Shown piece by piece: positions 27,801-42,800 of a DNA stretch of 64,000 nucleotides (position 1 is its first letter; every line of letters starts with the position of its first letter). The notes under the pieces are model-generated. The model searched no databases. It was not told where the DNA came from and was given only the letters and a program-made list of their open reading frames with translations. The translations under genes were made by a program, and so were the position numbers. Origin of the DNA: Rotaria sordida (Eukaryota; Rotifera; Eurotatoria; Philodinida; Philodinidae); assembly GCA_905250125.1 (NCBI GenBank), contig CAJNOL010001105.1, positions 1 through 64,000 of the forward strand, given 5' to 3'.

Positions 27801-30800
27801 TAAGCATCGTCTCAGTGGAAAAGCGATTTGATATTTGGAAATGTTCCCTCAATATCTCCAACATACGAATTGTTGAGTTCAGCTTAAAAAGAGGCTTGAA
27901 CTTCCTCTACAGACGACATGGTCAAAGCGCTGAACTCCCTACAACTTTCTTCTAGTTACATCGCTACTTCAGCGTAGCAAATATTCTATTCGACTAATAA
28001 TTGTGAAGTACTAGTTGTAATTGATTAAAGTAGTACACTGTCTTGTAATGACGGTGATTATCTTTATATACAAGCTTAAACAAGAACATAGAAAAAAAAA
28101 AAGATAATGTTATGCTTTCAAAACAATGATCACGAAAATGGCTTTTTTTTCTCTATTAAAAAATCGCTAGTAAAACTTCTTCTTCTTACTTGTATACTTC
28201 TATATTTTTCTTTGAGACCATTAGCAGTTTGTTGAAGATCATTAGTTAATGGATCTTTAATTTGTTGTTCAGTATTTTTAATCCATTCACTAAGTTTACT
28301 CATAATTCTATCCAATTCTCGTCGTTGTTCATTAGCACCATTTAATTGTCGATTACGATCATGTATTGATTCTTCCAAAGAATTCAATTTACGAAGTAAT
28401 TCTATGAATAAAAACAAAAAAAGAAATGAAAATTAATTTCAAATGTATTATTAACCATCCATATGAAGATTAACATCATTTTGACCTTCACGTGAATACC
28501 CTTGTTTAATTTCTTCACTTAATTTAACAATATTATCTAATGTTATTCGTTGAAATTTTAATTCATTTAATGTATCCTAAATAAATAAATAAAAATAGAT
28601 AAAAAAATCTTTTTCGTTTTTGATTAATAAAACATTCTATAGTTATTTTACATTAATTTTTTTTTGTATTCGTTCAATTTCATTGATTTTTAATGGAATC
28701 ATTTGATCAGGTGAAATTAAACGTTGTTTATCTTCATACCAAACAATCAAACGTTGAGATGCTTGATCTAATTCTTGACGTTGATGTATTAGAGTATTCA
28801 AATGTTCTTTTCGTTTTTCAATTTGTTCTTGTAATTGTTCAAGTTCAGTCTAAGAAATAAATATTAGTAAATTAATAAAAAATAAATAAAATTAATTTTT
28901 TACTTGAATTTTATTGATCATAGTTTCTGCTTGTTGACGTTCTTCATTATTTAAATCAGGTGCTAATGTCTTGTATTTACCACGTAGTGCATTCAAATGT
29001 GTTTCTTCACTTTGAATCTCTCGATTAATATTCTAAAAATGTTGGTGTCAACTTTTGACAACATCGCAAAAAAAACATTTAACTTTTGAATTTTCAAAAG
29101 AATAGCCTCTTTTTCTTCATTTGTAATCGCCTATTCGAATTCTATGCCCATCTATAATATGTGTGTGTGTATATATATATGTAATGTGCAGATAATAATT
29201 AAATAAATTAAACGGTACTTAATGTGAGCATGTGATTAGTACAAAGCAAACACGGATTCCTACATACGGTTAGTTGGCAGCAGAACACCACAATTGCTCT
29301 GTTATTATCTAAAATTAGAGAGAAACAAGGAAGACCAAAGCCTAACATAGCAGGGCCTATCAAAACACACACACACACACATTATTAGATTTGTTGGTGA
29401 AACTAGACTGATAATAAAAAAAAAAGAAGAAAACTAATCAGCCTAAGTGCGACTTTTATTTTATTTTTTTCTACTATGACAAAAACACGGGCATTTAGTG
29501 AATTGGCGATTTTAAAAATATTTAATTTTGCTTTTTTCTTCGAATATGTTTAATAAAAAAAAAAAAGAAAAAACTTACATCAATTATTTTCATATCATCA
29601 ATTGTTATTTCCATTAAACGTATTTCTAATGTTTGTTTAAATGTATTTATATTTAATTCAAATAATTGAAGATTTTTTTCAAAATTTTTATATTCAGTTT
29701 GATGTTCGATTGATAATTTTTCAAAATGAATTAAACGTTGTTTTATATCAGCTATTTGATTTTCAACAGAACTAAAAAGAATTATATGTATTAAATAAAA
29801 AAAATTAAAAGATATTAAATTCAAACCGTATATGATTTGTATATTCATTTCGATCAATTTCATTTAAATTTGTATGAAGTCCATTTAAAGTATCATAACA
29901 TGTTTTTAATTGTATTTCTTCATTATTTATACTATTAGTAAATCTCTACAATAAAAAAAAAGAGAAAATTAATGTTTTTTTTTTTGGTTTAGAAAAGTTT
30001 ATTTTTTTGTTTACTTGAAGTTCTTCAATATTATTATTTGATAATCGATAATGTTCAAGATTTGTTCGAAGAATTTTAATATTTTGATTAATTAATAAAA
30101 CTGTTTGATCAAGTTTTTGAACAGTTAGTTGTATTTGTTCACGATTATTTATTAATTTATTAATAGTTTCATTTGTATTTTCTAAATCTTTTATTAATTT
30201 TAAACGATTTTGTTCAAATGAATAATTATTATTTATTTCTTGAATTTGTAATAATTTTAATTGAATTTCATTTGATAAATTATTTAAACGATTTAATGTT
30301 TGATCATATTGAATAGATATTGGTTCTATTGAGATTATAGATAAATGTTTCATAATGTCTTGTAACCAATTTATTGAAGATTCAATTAATTCATTATGAA
30401 CTTGTTTTTTAACAAGTATTGGACGAATTTCATCTCGTTGATGTTGACTCTAAAGAAAACAAAAAAAGGATAAAATATTTGAATTTGTTTCAAAAAAAAA
30501 AAACAACGAATTTTTAGTACTCGATTAGAAATAATTTGTAAACGTTGTTGAATATTAGTTAAAATAGATAAATGTTGATTATCTACATTGGACATAATTG
30601 ATTTAAGTTTTATATGAATAGTTTCAATATATGTATTTATTTCCTGAATAAAAAAAAAAAAATAAGAAAGATTTACTTTATTATTTTAAAATTAATTTTA
30701 CTTCATATGTTTGATCAAATGTTTGTATATCATCTAATTCATTTGTTTGATTAATAATTTGTTCTAAATGTATTAATTGTTGTTGAAGATTTTTAATTAT

Positions 30801-33800
30801 TTCATCTTGTTCTTGTCGTATTTCTACAGCAGTTAAATAGATAGTCTAAATATAAAACGAAAGAATTAGAAATAAAAATAAATAGAAATAAATAAAATTT
30901 ACTTCGGTATTTTTCATAGCAAATTCAAATGTTTGACGATTTTGTTCATTTAAATCAAGTGCTGATTTAATTGAATGACATAATTGTGTATATTGAGAAT
31001 AATTATCAAGTAAACGATGACCAATTGCTGATATTGTATCAAAAGATCTGAATATTGTTTCTGATGAATGTTTTATTTTCTATATCGAATTTAAAAAAAA
31101 ATAACAATCGATAGAAATAGTAAAAAAAAAAAAAAAGAAATGTGCATAGATTGTACCATATAATCTTCATCGGATATTGAAGAATCAGGTTTTTGAGCAA
31201 GAGATATAACATTTGTTTGTGTTCGTGTCATTTCCGTAAGAAATTCAGTATATTGAGTAAGAAGAGATTCTCGTTGATCAATCTCTTCCTAGAATATAGA
31301 AAATTATATTTTTAATTCAATTATATAAGATAGAAAAAGTTCAATAGAAACTATGTAAGTCATAGGAATCTTAATCAACAATGTATATCAGAAAATGCAT
31401 TATTTAATTGAAGTATTGAGATAAGGGGTACAAAAAAAAAGTTGTGAACTAATATGTAGATAGAACTCCGTGAAGTTTATCGCTATAGAAACATTTTGAG
31501 TCCCATCCAGTTTCCCGCCGTTTCAGTCGAAAACAATAAAAAGGATGTCCAAACTCTCCTGATTCGTTTAGATTTACGTCCTCTTGCCTTTTTTTAAACA
31601 GGTTCAAATCGGTATGTTTTAAAACATAAAATAAAGTTAGATTTTGCTATATATACAGAAATGAGTATAGTTAGTTACGAGGGCAATTTTTTTAAAAATT
31701 ATTGAGTAATTGTTTTCAAATTTCAAGTTTGACAGATTTGAGCGCACAGATAAGAAAATGTCATAATTAAAGTATGATTTCATTTTGAGATTTAGAGTCA
31801 TATTTTGTATTTCTCTCCGAAAAGACTTCTTTTTTTTATCAATATTTCTCAAAGAAATGATAATGCGAGTTATATACGCATGTTTAAAGTAGTAAATATT
31901 TGTACTTGTGGAATAGAATTGTAGATCGATGCGGAAAAATTTGCAATAAAAATAGTCTGTTTTAGAAATATTAATTCTTTCTATTACTTCAGTCATGAGA
32001 TATATCATTAGTTAATTTAGATTTCGCTTGTATATTATCAGCAGATGTCAATAAAGTCTGTCAGACTTTAGACCTTAGCCTACTTTATTTATTTATTTTT
32101 TGTTCAATTTAAAACTTACAAGAATTGTTAATTTTAATTGTTCATTATTATTTATTAAATATTCAATTTTAGTTTCATTAATTGGTGTTTCTTTTAATGT
32201 TTCAATCATTGAATTTGTTTTTATTTCAATTTCACGTTGTAAATTTTTTAATCTTTGTATTTGTTGATTTAAATTATCAGGTAGAATATTATAATTATTA
32301 TCAATAAATTGTTTAAATAAAATACGTTGTTGTTCTATTGTATGTTCAATTTCTTGACAACTATCATTAAATGTATTTATATTTATTTGTATTTGTCTTA
32401 TCATAGATATTATTTCAACAAATGATGAATCACAAGATTTTAATTGTTCATTATATTGTTCAATAAGTTCATTTAAAATTTTATTATCATCATCTGTATT
32501 TATTATTTTTAATTCATTTTGTAAACTTTCAATAGATTTTAAAAGTGTATAACCTTCAATCATTGTATTATGTTCATTCTAAAAATAGATGTTAATTAAT
32601 GAAATTAAATTTATCATAGGAAAAAGTTTTGTTCTTTTTTTTTTTACTTGAATTTGATTTATTTTAGATTCAAGTGATAATGAATCATTTTCAAATGGTA
32701 AATCAAGTAAATTAGCATATGTACTTTGTTTTAATTCAAGCCAATTTGTTAATTGATCAAGAAGTTTCTCACATTCTTGTTTTTTATTATGTATTATATC
32801 AAGATATTGAGATGTTTCCTAAAAATAATATAAAAAAGATGTTACTGTCATTCCTGCGAATGTGAAATACGCTGTAGCTGCTATTGTTAATCACAAGAAT
32901 ATTTTTGTATTCAAACTATATTAGGACACTTTTCTTCATCATACTTTTACTTAATCCTTCCGAAATGCAACAAGAAAATGCTTCATATCAGTCTGCCGCA
33001 ATCTGTGGAGAGAAGGACGTTGTAGACAACCAGGCAATAGAATCGATTTCTAAGATATGAACCTATGTTGTAGTGAGCATTAAAGCTGCTATATATCTGC
33101 ATTTAACTGCGTCTTGGATTCTGATTGTAAACGACTAGTTGTTTTGCGACAGCTCCTACAACGTAGGTAGAATAGGTAAATATCACTAGTAGGACTCTAC
33201 AAGTAAAATGTATGTTGTTCACACTTCCTAAAGTTCCTTCTGCTCCAATAAGATTAAAAGCCTACTCGTAATACACTAACACATAACGCCTGTATCTTTC
33301 AAATCGATGAAATTTTCAATACACAAAACAAGCCTAAATATATACATGTTTAACTTTCTATATTGATTGTTTAGTTTTAAATATAATCCATAGATAATTT
33401 TCAACTTTCCACTTGTTATCAAGAAATGTTGACAACTCATGAGAGAATCTCTCCAAATGCTAAATCATTTCTGAATCGAGACTATGTTCATTCGATGAAT
33501 ACTTGTGAGTATTGAAACATTCTAGAATGATTTGGTTTTTCAGACCTTGGTCCTTATGATATCGAACTTTTACTGAATTTTTCCAACAGAATCTCGTAAT
33601 CTTCCTCAGGTCATGTTGAAAGTTGATTCTCGAGTTTTCACTTGGAACGTTTAAAATCAACTAGTTTCATTGAGAACATTATTTGTGAAAAGTTTCAGGT
33701 GAAGACTCAAAAATCAACTTTCAACGTGATCTGAAATCGACTACAAGATTTTCTTGAAAAAATTCATTTCTCAGAAATTGTACGAGTATAAAAGAGACTA

Positions 33801-36800
33801 GTTAAGCATAGATAATCAGCATCAACTACGAAGCATATTTATACAAAATACGAAGTTATTACCTACAATAATTGTAGGGACTACTTCTGGCCCACTGTAA
33901 GGAAGAGGGAGTTGTGAAGCTTCCACTTCATATACTTCAACCCTCTTTTTAAATCATATTACACCAAAAAAAAAAACCTAAATAAAAATATTTACTTGAA
34001 TAAGTCTTGAAACACGTTGTGTACGAAGTTGAATATCTTTTATTTGTGTTTGTTGTTGTGCAATGGAATATTCTTGTTCTAATGTTTTCGATTGAATAAT
34101 AATATCATCAAATATTGATTCAATATTTGCTAACATAATTTGTACTTCCTAGAAAATGAAATAAATTATTAGTTTAGATTTCAAAAAGCAAAAAAAATGT
34201 TTTTTTTTGTCTCTTAAATAATACTTGTAATGTCTGTTGAATTTGATATTCTTTCATAGATATTCTATTTGTTAATTGACTTTCACAATCATTTAAATCT
34301 TCAATAATTAGAAGAATTTTATTTTGAAGAATATTTTGTTCATTAAGACCTTTTTGAAGATGATCAATAGATTTTTTAATATTTAATTCAATTTGAATAA
34401 TTTGTTGTTTTATATCATTTAATCGATTATTATATTGACGTATTAAACCAATATCTTGAAATTGTTCAATAGTTTTTTCTAATTCATTTTCAATATAATG
34501 AATTGTTTGTAAATAATTATTTGATAATTTTTCATATGTTTCAAATGTATCAATAGTTAATAATGAAGAAAATATTGGTTGACGATCAAATTCATTTTGT
34601 AAATTTTCAATTAAATTATCAATTTTTATTTGTATTGATGTTGTTTCATTTTCTTTTTCAAGAATTGATTCAATTTCATCTTTTAATGAAAGAATATCTT
34701 GATGTAATTGTTCAATACGTTGTTTAATAAATTTTGATGTTATTACATTTGGTGGATGTTCAACAATTGTTAATTGTTCTTGAATTTGTATTCGATAAAT
34801 ATTTAATTGAACAAATTGACCGGTTGATGAACGTTGTTTAAGTTCAGGTGAAATTAATCGTGAACGATTATCAACATGTTGTAAAATATTAACAATACAT
34901 TCATTAATTTGTTCATTTAATTCATTATAATTTGTTATCATTTGATTTAATAATTTATATTCATTTATTAAACGATTTAAAATAATATATTCATTATTTG
35001 AAATTGATTGTAAATTTTCAAATTTAATTTTTAATTGTTCAATTAAATTATTATCATTTATAATTTGATTGAAATTTTTTGTTAATTCTTTTAATTCAAT
35101 TTGTATTTGTTCAATTTGTTGAAATAATTTAAATAAATTATCAAATGTTAATTCATTATCTAATTGTCTTTGATATGAAATTTTATTAAGATTTTCTTCA
35201 TGTAAATTTAAATTATCTTCAATAGATTTTATAATTAATTTTAAACGTTCAAATTTTAATTGATTTTCAATTAATTTTTCAATTTCTTGATTTATTTCAT
35301 TTAATTTAAGACGATAATTTGTTTGTAATTGTAATAAATCATATTCAATATTTGTATCCAAAAAGAATAAATTATCATTAGATGTAAGAATTGAAAAACG
35401 TGTTGATTTTATTTGTAAAAGATAATCAATATGATCTTGTAGAAGAATTAATTCATTTTGAATATCCTTTAAAAAAAAAAAAGAAATTTTTTTTTTTCAT
35501 TTGCATTTTAATTAAATTAAAATAAATACTTTTAATTGATCAAGATTATGATTATTTTGTTGATAGAATTCAAGTATATGATTAAATGATGAATATGTTG
35601 TATCAAAACGAAGTTTAAATTCAAACCATGCTTGTTGTTTTTCAATACATAATGAATGTATTGTTGTTAATTGATTTTCTAATGATTGTAATGTATCAAA
35701 AAGAAATTGATTTTCATCAATTAATTTTTGTTGACCATCGAAACCTGTAGATTTTTGAATATGAATAAGAATTGGTTGGAATTCATCATAACGTTGTTTT
35801 AATTTTTCAACTTGTAAAACTTTAGACTAAATGAAAATTTAAATATAAGAAGAATATTGAAGTTTTTTTTTTTTTTTTCTTTGAAAGAAATACAAAATAT
35901 TTAATATTTTCATCAATTAATAATCGATTTCATAGTGATATAGCTTTGAAATAGAGAACTTTTTTCATGTTATGTACCTTGACTGAGAAAAATTGATTAA
36001 CCCTTACTCTACTGTAATGCGCAGGGTAAGGTAGAGTAACATTGCAAATCTTTACTCGGAAATGTATGTTCGATTTGTAGTGTTGAAGTCTTTATTACGT
36101 CCTTCATATCAGGACCCATCAAAAGAATTCGTTCAAATCAATAGGCGTGTTCCACCAAAAATTTAACTCGATAATGGTACATTTAATTTTGATGCTTTCT
36201 GGAACTTAAGGGTTTTAGACCATGTTCTTTCTTTTGTCTAGCGAACATTTTTGTCCAAAATGCTCTGAAGTAGGCTTTATAGAAAACCTTGGTTTTTGGA
36301 CCAATGGGCACGAAAGTTTTTTTGTTTTGACAGTCTACAATGATAGAGCAACCAATTGTCCACAAAATGAGATATCTGCAAGCTCGCTACGATGTTTTTT
36401 GGTTGAGTTGTATCAATTTTAGTGAAGGGCCACAGCTGTTTTTTCTGCTATTTCCTGTGAGAAAAAACAAAAAAAATGGTTTTTGCCCTTCACTAGAATT
36501 AATGTAACTCGATCAAAAAACGTCGCAGAGAGCTCGCAGACATCTTATTTTATGAAGAATTGGTTGCTCTCTCATTATAGACTGTCAAAACAAAAAAACT
36601 TTCGCAATTATTGTTTCAAAAACCAAGGTTTTCTAGAAAACATATTTCCAAGCATTTTGGACAAAAAGATTCGCTAGACAAAAGAAAGAGTATGGTCTAA
36701 AACCCTTAAGTTCCAGATAGCGCTACATTCGGTCACGACTGAAAAAAGTTAGCATAGACCAACTTTCGAATGGAACACGCCTATTGTTGTTATTATATAC

Positions 36801-39800
36801 GTTTTTATCGCTTGAGTCTTTGATTAGTATACTCTACAATAGATATGTCTGGTTTTTTTTTGTTCTTTTAATTACATTATCTAATGGCTTGTTTGATTCA
36901 TGTAAATAAAGAACTCTAAAATTTTTACCTCAATGAATTCTCTTGTTTTTTCAATTGTTGAAATAGGTTGTTTATCAAGATTACATAATTCTGTTGTAAC
37001 ATCTGCAATAAATGATCGAAGTGTTCGTGCACTTTCACCATAATTAAAATGTTCATTAAAAATTAAATTTGTATTAGCAACTTGTTCCTATTTTTTTTTC
37101 AAAGAAAATAACAATAATAAAAAGATTTTTATATTTTTGTTTTGTTTTTTTACTTTAAATTCACGAAACATATGTTCATGTTGAATTTTGATTCCATTTA
37201 ATGCTTGAATATTTTCTGTTGATGTTTCACATTCATTTGTAGCATCACGAATTAATTCTTTAATAAGATTTTCAACAAATTCAAGATCATTAAAAACTGT
37301 CTAGAAAAAAATTACATTCGATTAAAATTTAAAATAAAATTTTTTCTTTTTTTTAAATACTCACCACTGCTAATTCTGCACGTATACGTTTATCAGAAAC
37401 TGTATTTGGTATTTCAGTTTTTAAACGATTAAGATCATTTTCATATAAAATTAATTTTCGTTTTATTTGTCGAATATTATCATCAATTTTAACATTTATT
37501 GATAATGAAATATTAACACGTTCCTTTAAAAAAAAAAACAGAAAAGTTCAAATTTAAAAAGAAGATCTTTTTTTTTGTATTTTATATAAATACAAACCCG
37601 TAAATGATTAACTTTTTGTTCTAAATTTAAATGAATTTCTTTTAAATGATTATAACATTCTTGAAGATATTCTGTTGCTTTAATATCTGAAGATAATAAA
37701 AGATTATGATCAGATAATTTTTGTAAATCAATTATAATTGATCGTTGAATAGTTTGATATTCCTTAAAATAAGAAAAAATTATTAATTTAAGATTAAAAA
37801 TATTTTTTTTTTTTTACATTTAAATATTGACGTGTTTGAGAAGTAAAATTATCTCCTGTAAGATTTAAACATTTTTCAATATCACATAATGTACTTGTAA
37901 GACGTTTTTCAAGACTATTATTTTCATTTAATGAAATATTAAATCTTTGAACTAATTCTTCAAACTGTTGAATTGTTAACTTTAAAATGAAAATAAAGAA
38001 TTTTGTCAAAATCAAAAAAAAAAGAATAAATAAATTTTACATTAAATTGTTCTTTAATTTTATTACGTATTTGAATTAATTGTTCAATTTGATGTCGTAT
38101 TTGTGGTTCATTAGTAAGAATAAGACTTAAATCTTTTGCTAATGAAAGATTATTTTCAATAGTTGAAATTAAAGAATTAAAAATTTGAATATGTTCAGTC
38201 TAATAAATAATAAAAATTGATATGCAAAAAAAAAAAAAAAAAACAAAAATCAAAGACAAAAAAATTTTACTTGTAATTTTTCAAGTTTATCATTCGATAT
38301 TTGTGTAGAATCATTTTGAATATCAGTTAATGTTGAAAGAAAATTAAAACATTGTTTAAAATGTTTATCACAATTTTGAATAAAATTTTGAGTTTGATTA
38401 CGAATTCTTTCTGAAATAAAAAAAAAAATATTAAATTTTGTATTATAATAAAAAATCGATTATTTGTTGTTTTTGTTATATTAACCTGTTTCTTCAAGTT
38501 TTTTATTTAAACGTTCACAAAGATCTTTCCATCGTATTTCATATTGTTCAATTCTATGATTTATATTTTCTTGATTTGATTGATCTAATGATTCTATTGT
38601 TTTTCTAGCTTCTTGAAAAAGATTTTCAATATATTCTTGATTATTTAAATTTAATATTAAATTTTTCGAATATTCTTCTAATTGAAGTAATGTATGATAT
38701 TGTATTGTTTGTTCAAAATCTTTAGTTATTTTTGTTAAAATATGTTCGAATTTTTGTTGAATTTCAATCCATTGTTTTAATGAATTATATTCAGATCGAC
38801 ATTTACTTTCAAGTATCTTTATATTAAAGAAATTTTCAAATAGAAAAGATAAGAAATGATTTAGTTCAACTTACTTGAGCTTCATTATTTAATTGTTCTT
38901 GTTTTGTTGCAATTTGTTCAAAATCATTTATAAATTCAGATATTTTCGGTTGTAAATGATCAATCATATCGGATAATTCACGAAGATGAACATCATTTTC
39001 ACTTAAAACTTCTAATTCAGTCTATAGATACAAAGAAAACAAAAATCACTATTAATTGTTTTAATTAGAAATTTTGATTTCTTCTACAATTTATTAAGTT
39101 GTTTACCTCAAACAAGACTAGATTGTCTAAGGCAAATAAATTAAACAAAAAAAAAAAAAAAAACTAAGTTATATGAAATAACATGTGTATCATAAGTAGT
39201 TTTCAAGGTCATGATTCTTAAATCTAACAGAATTATCGAATCCTCTTTGATTTGAAAATTAATTCAAAATTTGAAAAGTTTGATTTCGGTACATGTTTAA
39301 TTAAATATTAGATTGATAATATTTAAAAAATCAACAAGTCTTATAAAACAATTTACTATTAATGAAAGAGTCAATTTATTTTAATCCAAAGCAATTCGAT
39401 AAGATTTTCTTTACATTGTTAGAAAGTAAAAGAGAAAATAAAACTAATGGCGGAATCACTCTCGAACTAATATCCACCGTTTGAAATCACATTGGATCTA
39501 TAAGGAGGCCTTAATGAGATTGGCAAAAGTCTAAAAGAATTTGCCTTCATAGACCTTGACAACCGAGTTATGATCATTTTATTGAATTTTTGACCTAGCT
39601 CAAGGTATATACTAAAAAAATCAGAATTTCGACGTGAAATTTTGCTCATAGATACGTTAAATGATTCGTAGAATATCCTGAAAGTTTCTGTCGAAAATAA
39701 GGTCCGTCTATATCTGAAATGCACATCTACTTAGCACAAATACTTCTGGACTGAAATACAGATTTGTTTGTCATAGAATCATTTTAGGAGAAAAATAAAA

Positions 39801-42800
39801 AATATATTTGAAATTAGCATGAAAAACTGTATTGAATGATGTACAATTTGTTAACTTTTATAATAAAAAAATTTTTCATAGGAATTTAGAGTAAGAATCG
39901 CTCTCAGAGGTTTTCCGTCGTAAGTGTATCACTGTATGTCCTTGTAAATAATCGCACTATTCTGTAAAATAGAACAGGACAAAAAAATAAATAAATGTTG
40001 TTCTCAATAGATGTATCATTTGATATTATCTACCTGTATACGAATTAATTGTTCTTGTTTTTCATCTGTATTAATTGTTGATATTGAATCATTAATTTGT
40101 TTTAATTTTTGTTCAATATTTATATGTGAATCATTGATTTTAGTTTTTAATCGTTTAATATCATTTATTCGTTGTAATAAATTATCTAATTGATTTTCAA
40201 TTGTATTTGTTTGTTGAATTATATTTTTTTGTCGATTTTGTATTATTAAACAAGTTTGACTAATTTAAAGAAGAGAAAAAAAAATAAAAAAATAATTCAT
40301 GTTTTGTTTTTTTTTTACCGAAAAAAATTTGCATTTTCAACTGAATCTAATAAAGATTCAGTAACTTCATTTAATAAATTTGCTTGTCGTTGAACGACTG
40401 ATTGATTATTAATTAATGATTGTAAAACATTTGATGTTGTTTGAATTGTTTCAATTGATAAAGATGTATTATTATTCCATATATCAATATCATTAATAAT
40501 TTTATTTAATATTAATTCACATTCATTAAGTAATTCATTATAATTATTAATTTGTTGTAAATATAAAGAATATTTTGTTTGACCATCAGTTGCTTTACGT
40601 AAAAGATCTTTTAATAAAATTTTTAATCGTTGTATAAATATTTGTAATTGTTGTAAATGTTCTAATAGATCAGTTTCTTGTGTTCGTTGAGATAGATCAA
40701 TTGCAAAACGATTTAAACTATTTAATTTACTTTCAATTAAATCCAAATCATTTTTCATATTCTACAATATAAAAATAAAAAAAAAAAATTTTTGTGTTTT
40801 TTTTTCTTTACTCGTAATGTATCAACAGGTGTTTGTCCATCATTTTGAATTCGAATATTTATCATTTTTAATGATGATTCGAAATTATTAAGTTCATATG
40901 ATAATTGTTCACTTTCTTTTATAAATGTTAACCAATCTGTAATACAATTTTGTAATTGTTGTTCGATCTAAATCAACATACAAAAAAGAAAATGTAAGAA
41001 AAATTATACATTGTCTTTTTTTTTTTTTTTTTGTTTGTTTTTTGTGATGCATACCTTGAGAATAGTTGTATTAATTTGATGTGATTTAGTTTGTACACGT
41101 TCCCATTCACGACGTACAGATTGTTTACCATTTTGGCCAACTAACGTAAGTACTTGACTTGTCATTTGTTCGGTGTCTTGTAATGCAGACGTCAATTCTC
41201 GATAGTTATTTTTAATGTCCTTTAAAAAAGAAAAAATTCAATAGTTGTTACATATAGAATAAATATATAGGGTGTACCAAAATTATAAGACCTCCCTTTT
41301 ATTTTTGAAGTTTTTCCACAAAAACGGGCAGCTAGGTAAAATCTAAATAGTGATTTGGATAGCCCTTGAAAATCTCTATCGAATACAGTATGAGCCAGAA
41401 TTTCTAAAGAAACTTAGTGAGGAGAGTTTTCCAGAAAACTGTTTCACCTAAAAATCGAGTTTTTGAGAGTTTTGACAAAAATATTTTTAAATATAGTCAT
41501 CTGAAAGAGCAAAAAATTCTGAGCAAAATGAGTGGTCACCCAGCTCTCCACGATGTTTCCTCGCAGAGTTATAAGCACCAGAAAAATGGAAAAAAAATAT
41601 TTTTTAGCGGTTTTTTGATTAATTCTGCAATTTTTCCCATTTTTCTGGTGCTTATAACTCTGCGAGGAAACATCGTGGAGAGCTGGCCAACCACTCATTT
41701 TGCTCAGAAGCTTTTGCTCTTTCAGATGACTATATTTAAAAACGTTTTTGTCAAAACTCTCAAAAATTCGATTTTTAGGTGAAACGGTTTTCTGGAAAAC
41801 TCTCCTCACTAAGTTTCTTTAGAAATTCTGGCTCATACTGTATTCGATAGAGATTTTCAAGGGCTATCCAAATCACTATTTAGATTTTACCTAGCTGCCC
41901 GTTTTTGTGGAAAAACTTCAAAAATAAAAGGGAGGTCTTATAATTTTGGTGCACCCTGTAGAATAAAAATAACTAACTATTAATTTTTTTAATTTATCTT
42001 CAAGTATTTCTTTATCACCATAGGTATCTAAAATTGGTGAAAGTTGATTTTGAATTGTTTGAAGAGATTGTTGTAATAATGAACAATCATTAGTAAATTT
42101 TTGAAGTATTTGATAACGACGTTCACTTTCATCAAGATGAATCTAATTTATATAGAGAAATAAAATCAAAATTTATTGATTTTTATATAAATTCTTTACC
42201 GTAAGATCTCGACGTAAATGATCAAATTGACTAATTAAACGTTTAGCATTACTTACTAATTGTAAATCATTTAATTCATTAGCTTCATTGGAAATTATTT
42301 GTAAATGATTTTGTTTTGGTTCGATATCTTGAATTGTTAACTATAAAAACAAAGTACAAATTTTCTAAAATTTAATCCATTTTTTTTTTTTTTGTTACTC
42401 TTTTTCTTTGACATTCATCTTTATATTCATATTGATCATCTTTAATAATTTCTTCAATATCTGGTAATTTTATTGTTACAATTATTAATTCATATTCATG
42501 TTCAATATCATTTAATTGTTTATTTAATGTTTGTAAACGTTGTTGTTTTGATTCAATTGTTTGTTTTGATGAACGTAATGTTTGTACAAGACGATTAAAT
42601 TCATCTTTTGTTTGTTGTAACATTGCTTTCATTGTATGATTATGTACTGATGATGATAATAATAATGAATTATTATTATTACTATTCGATGTTGTTGTTG
42701 ATATTGATGAATGATGTGTACGTAATTGTGTATCAATTGTATTATAAGATGATGTCATAAAATCTAATCTATCACGTAATGAATCACATTCAGATAAAAG

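Noticed and set aside
41417-41809. Nearly identical 121-residue open frames on both strands
   Set aside because: They are mirror images created by the palindrome A2, with no known motif; the same holds for 49253-49504 and 49732-49956.
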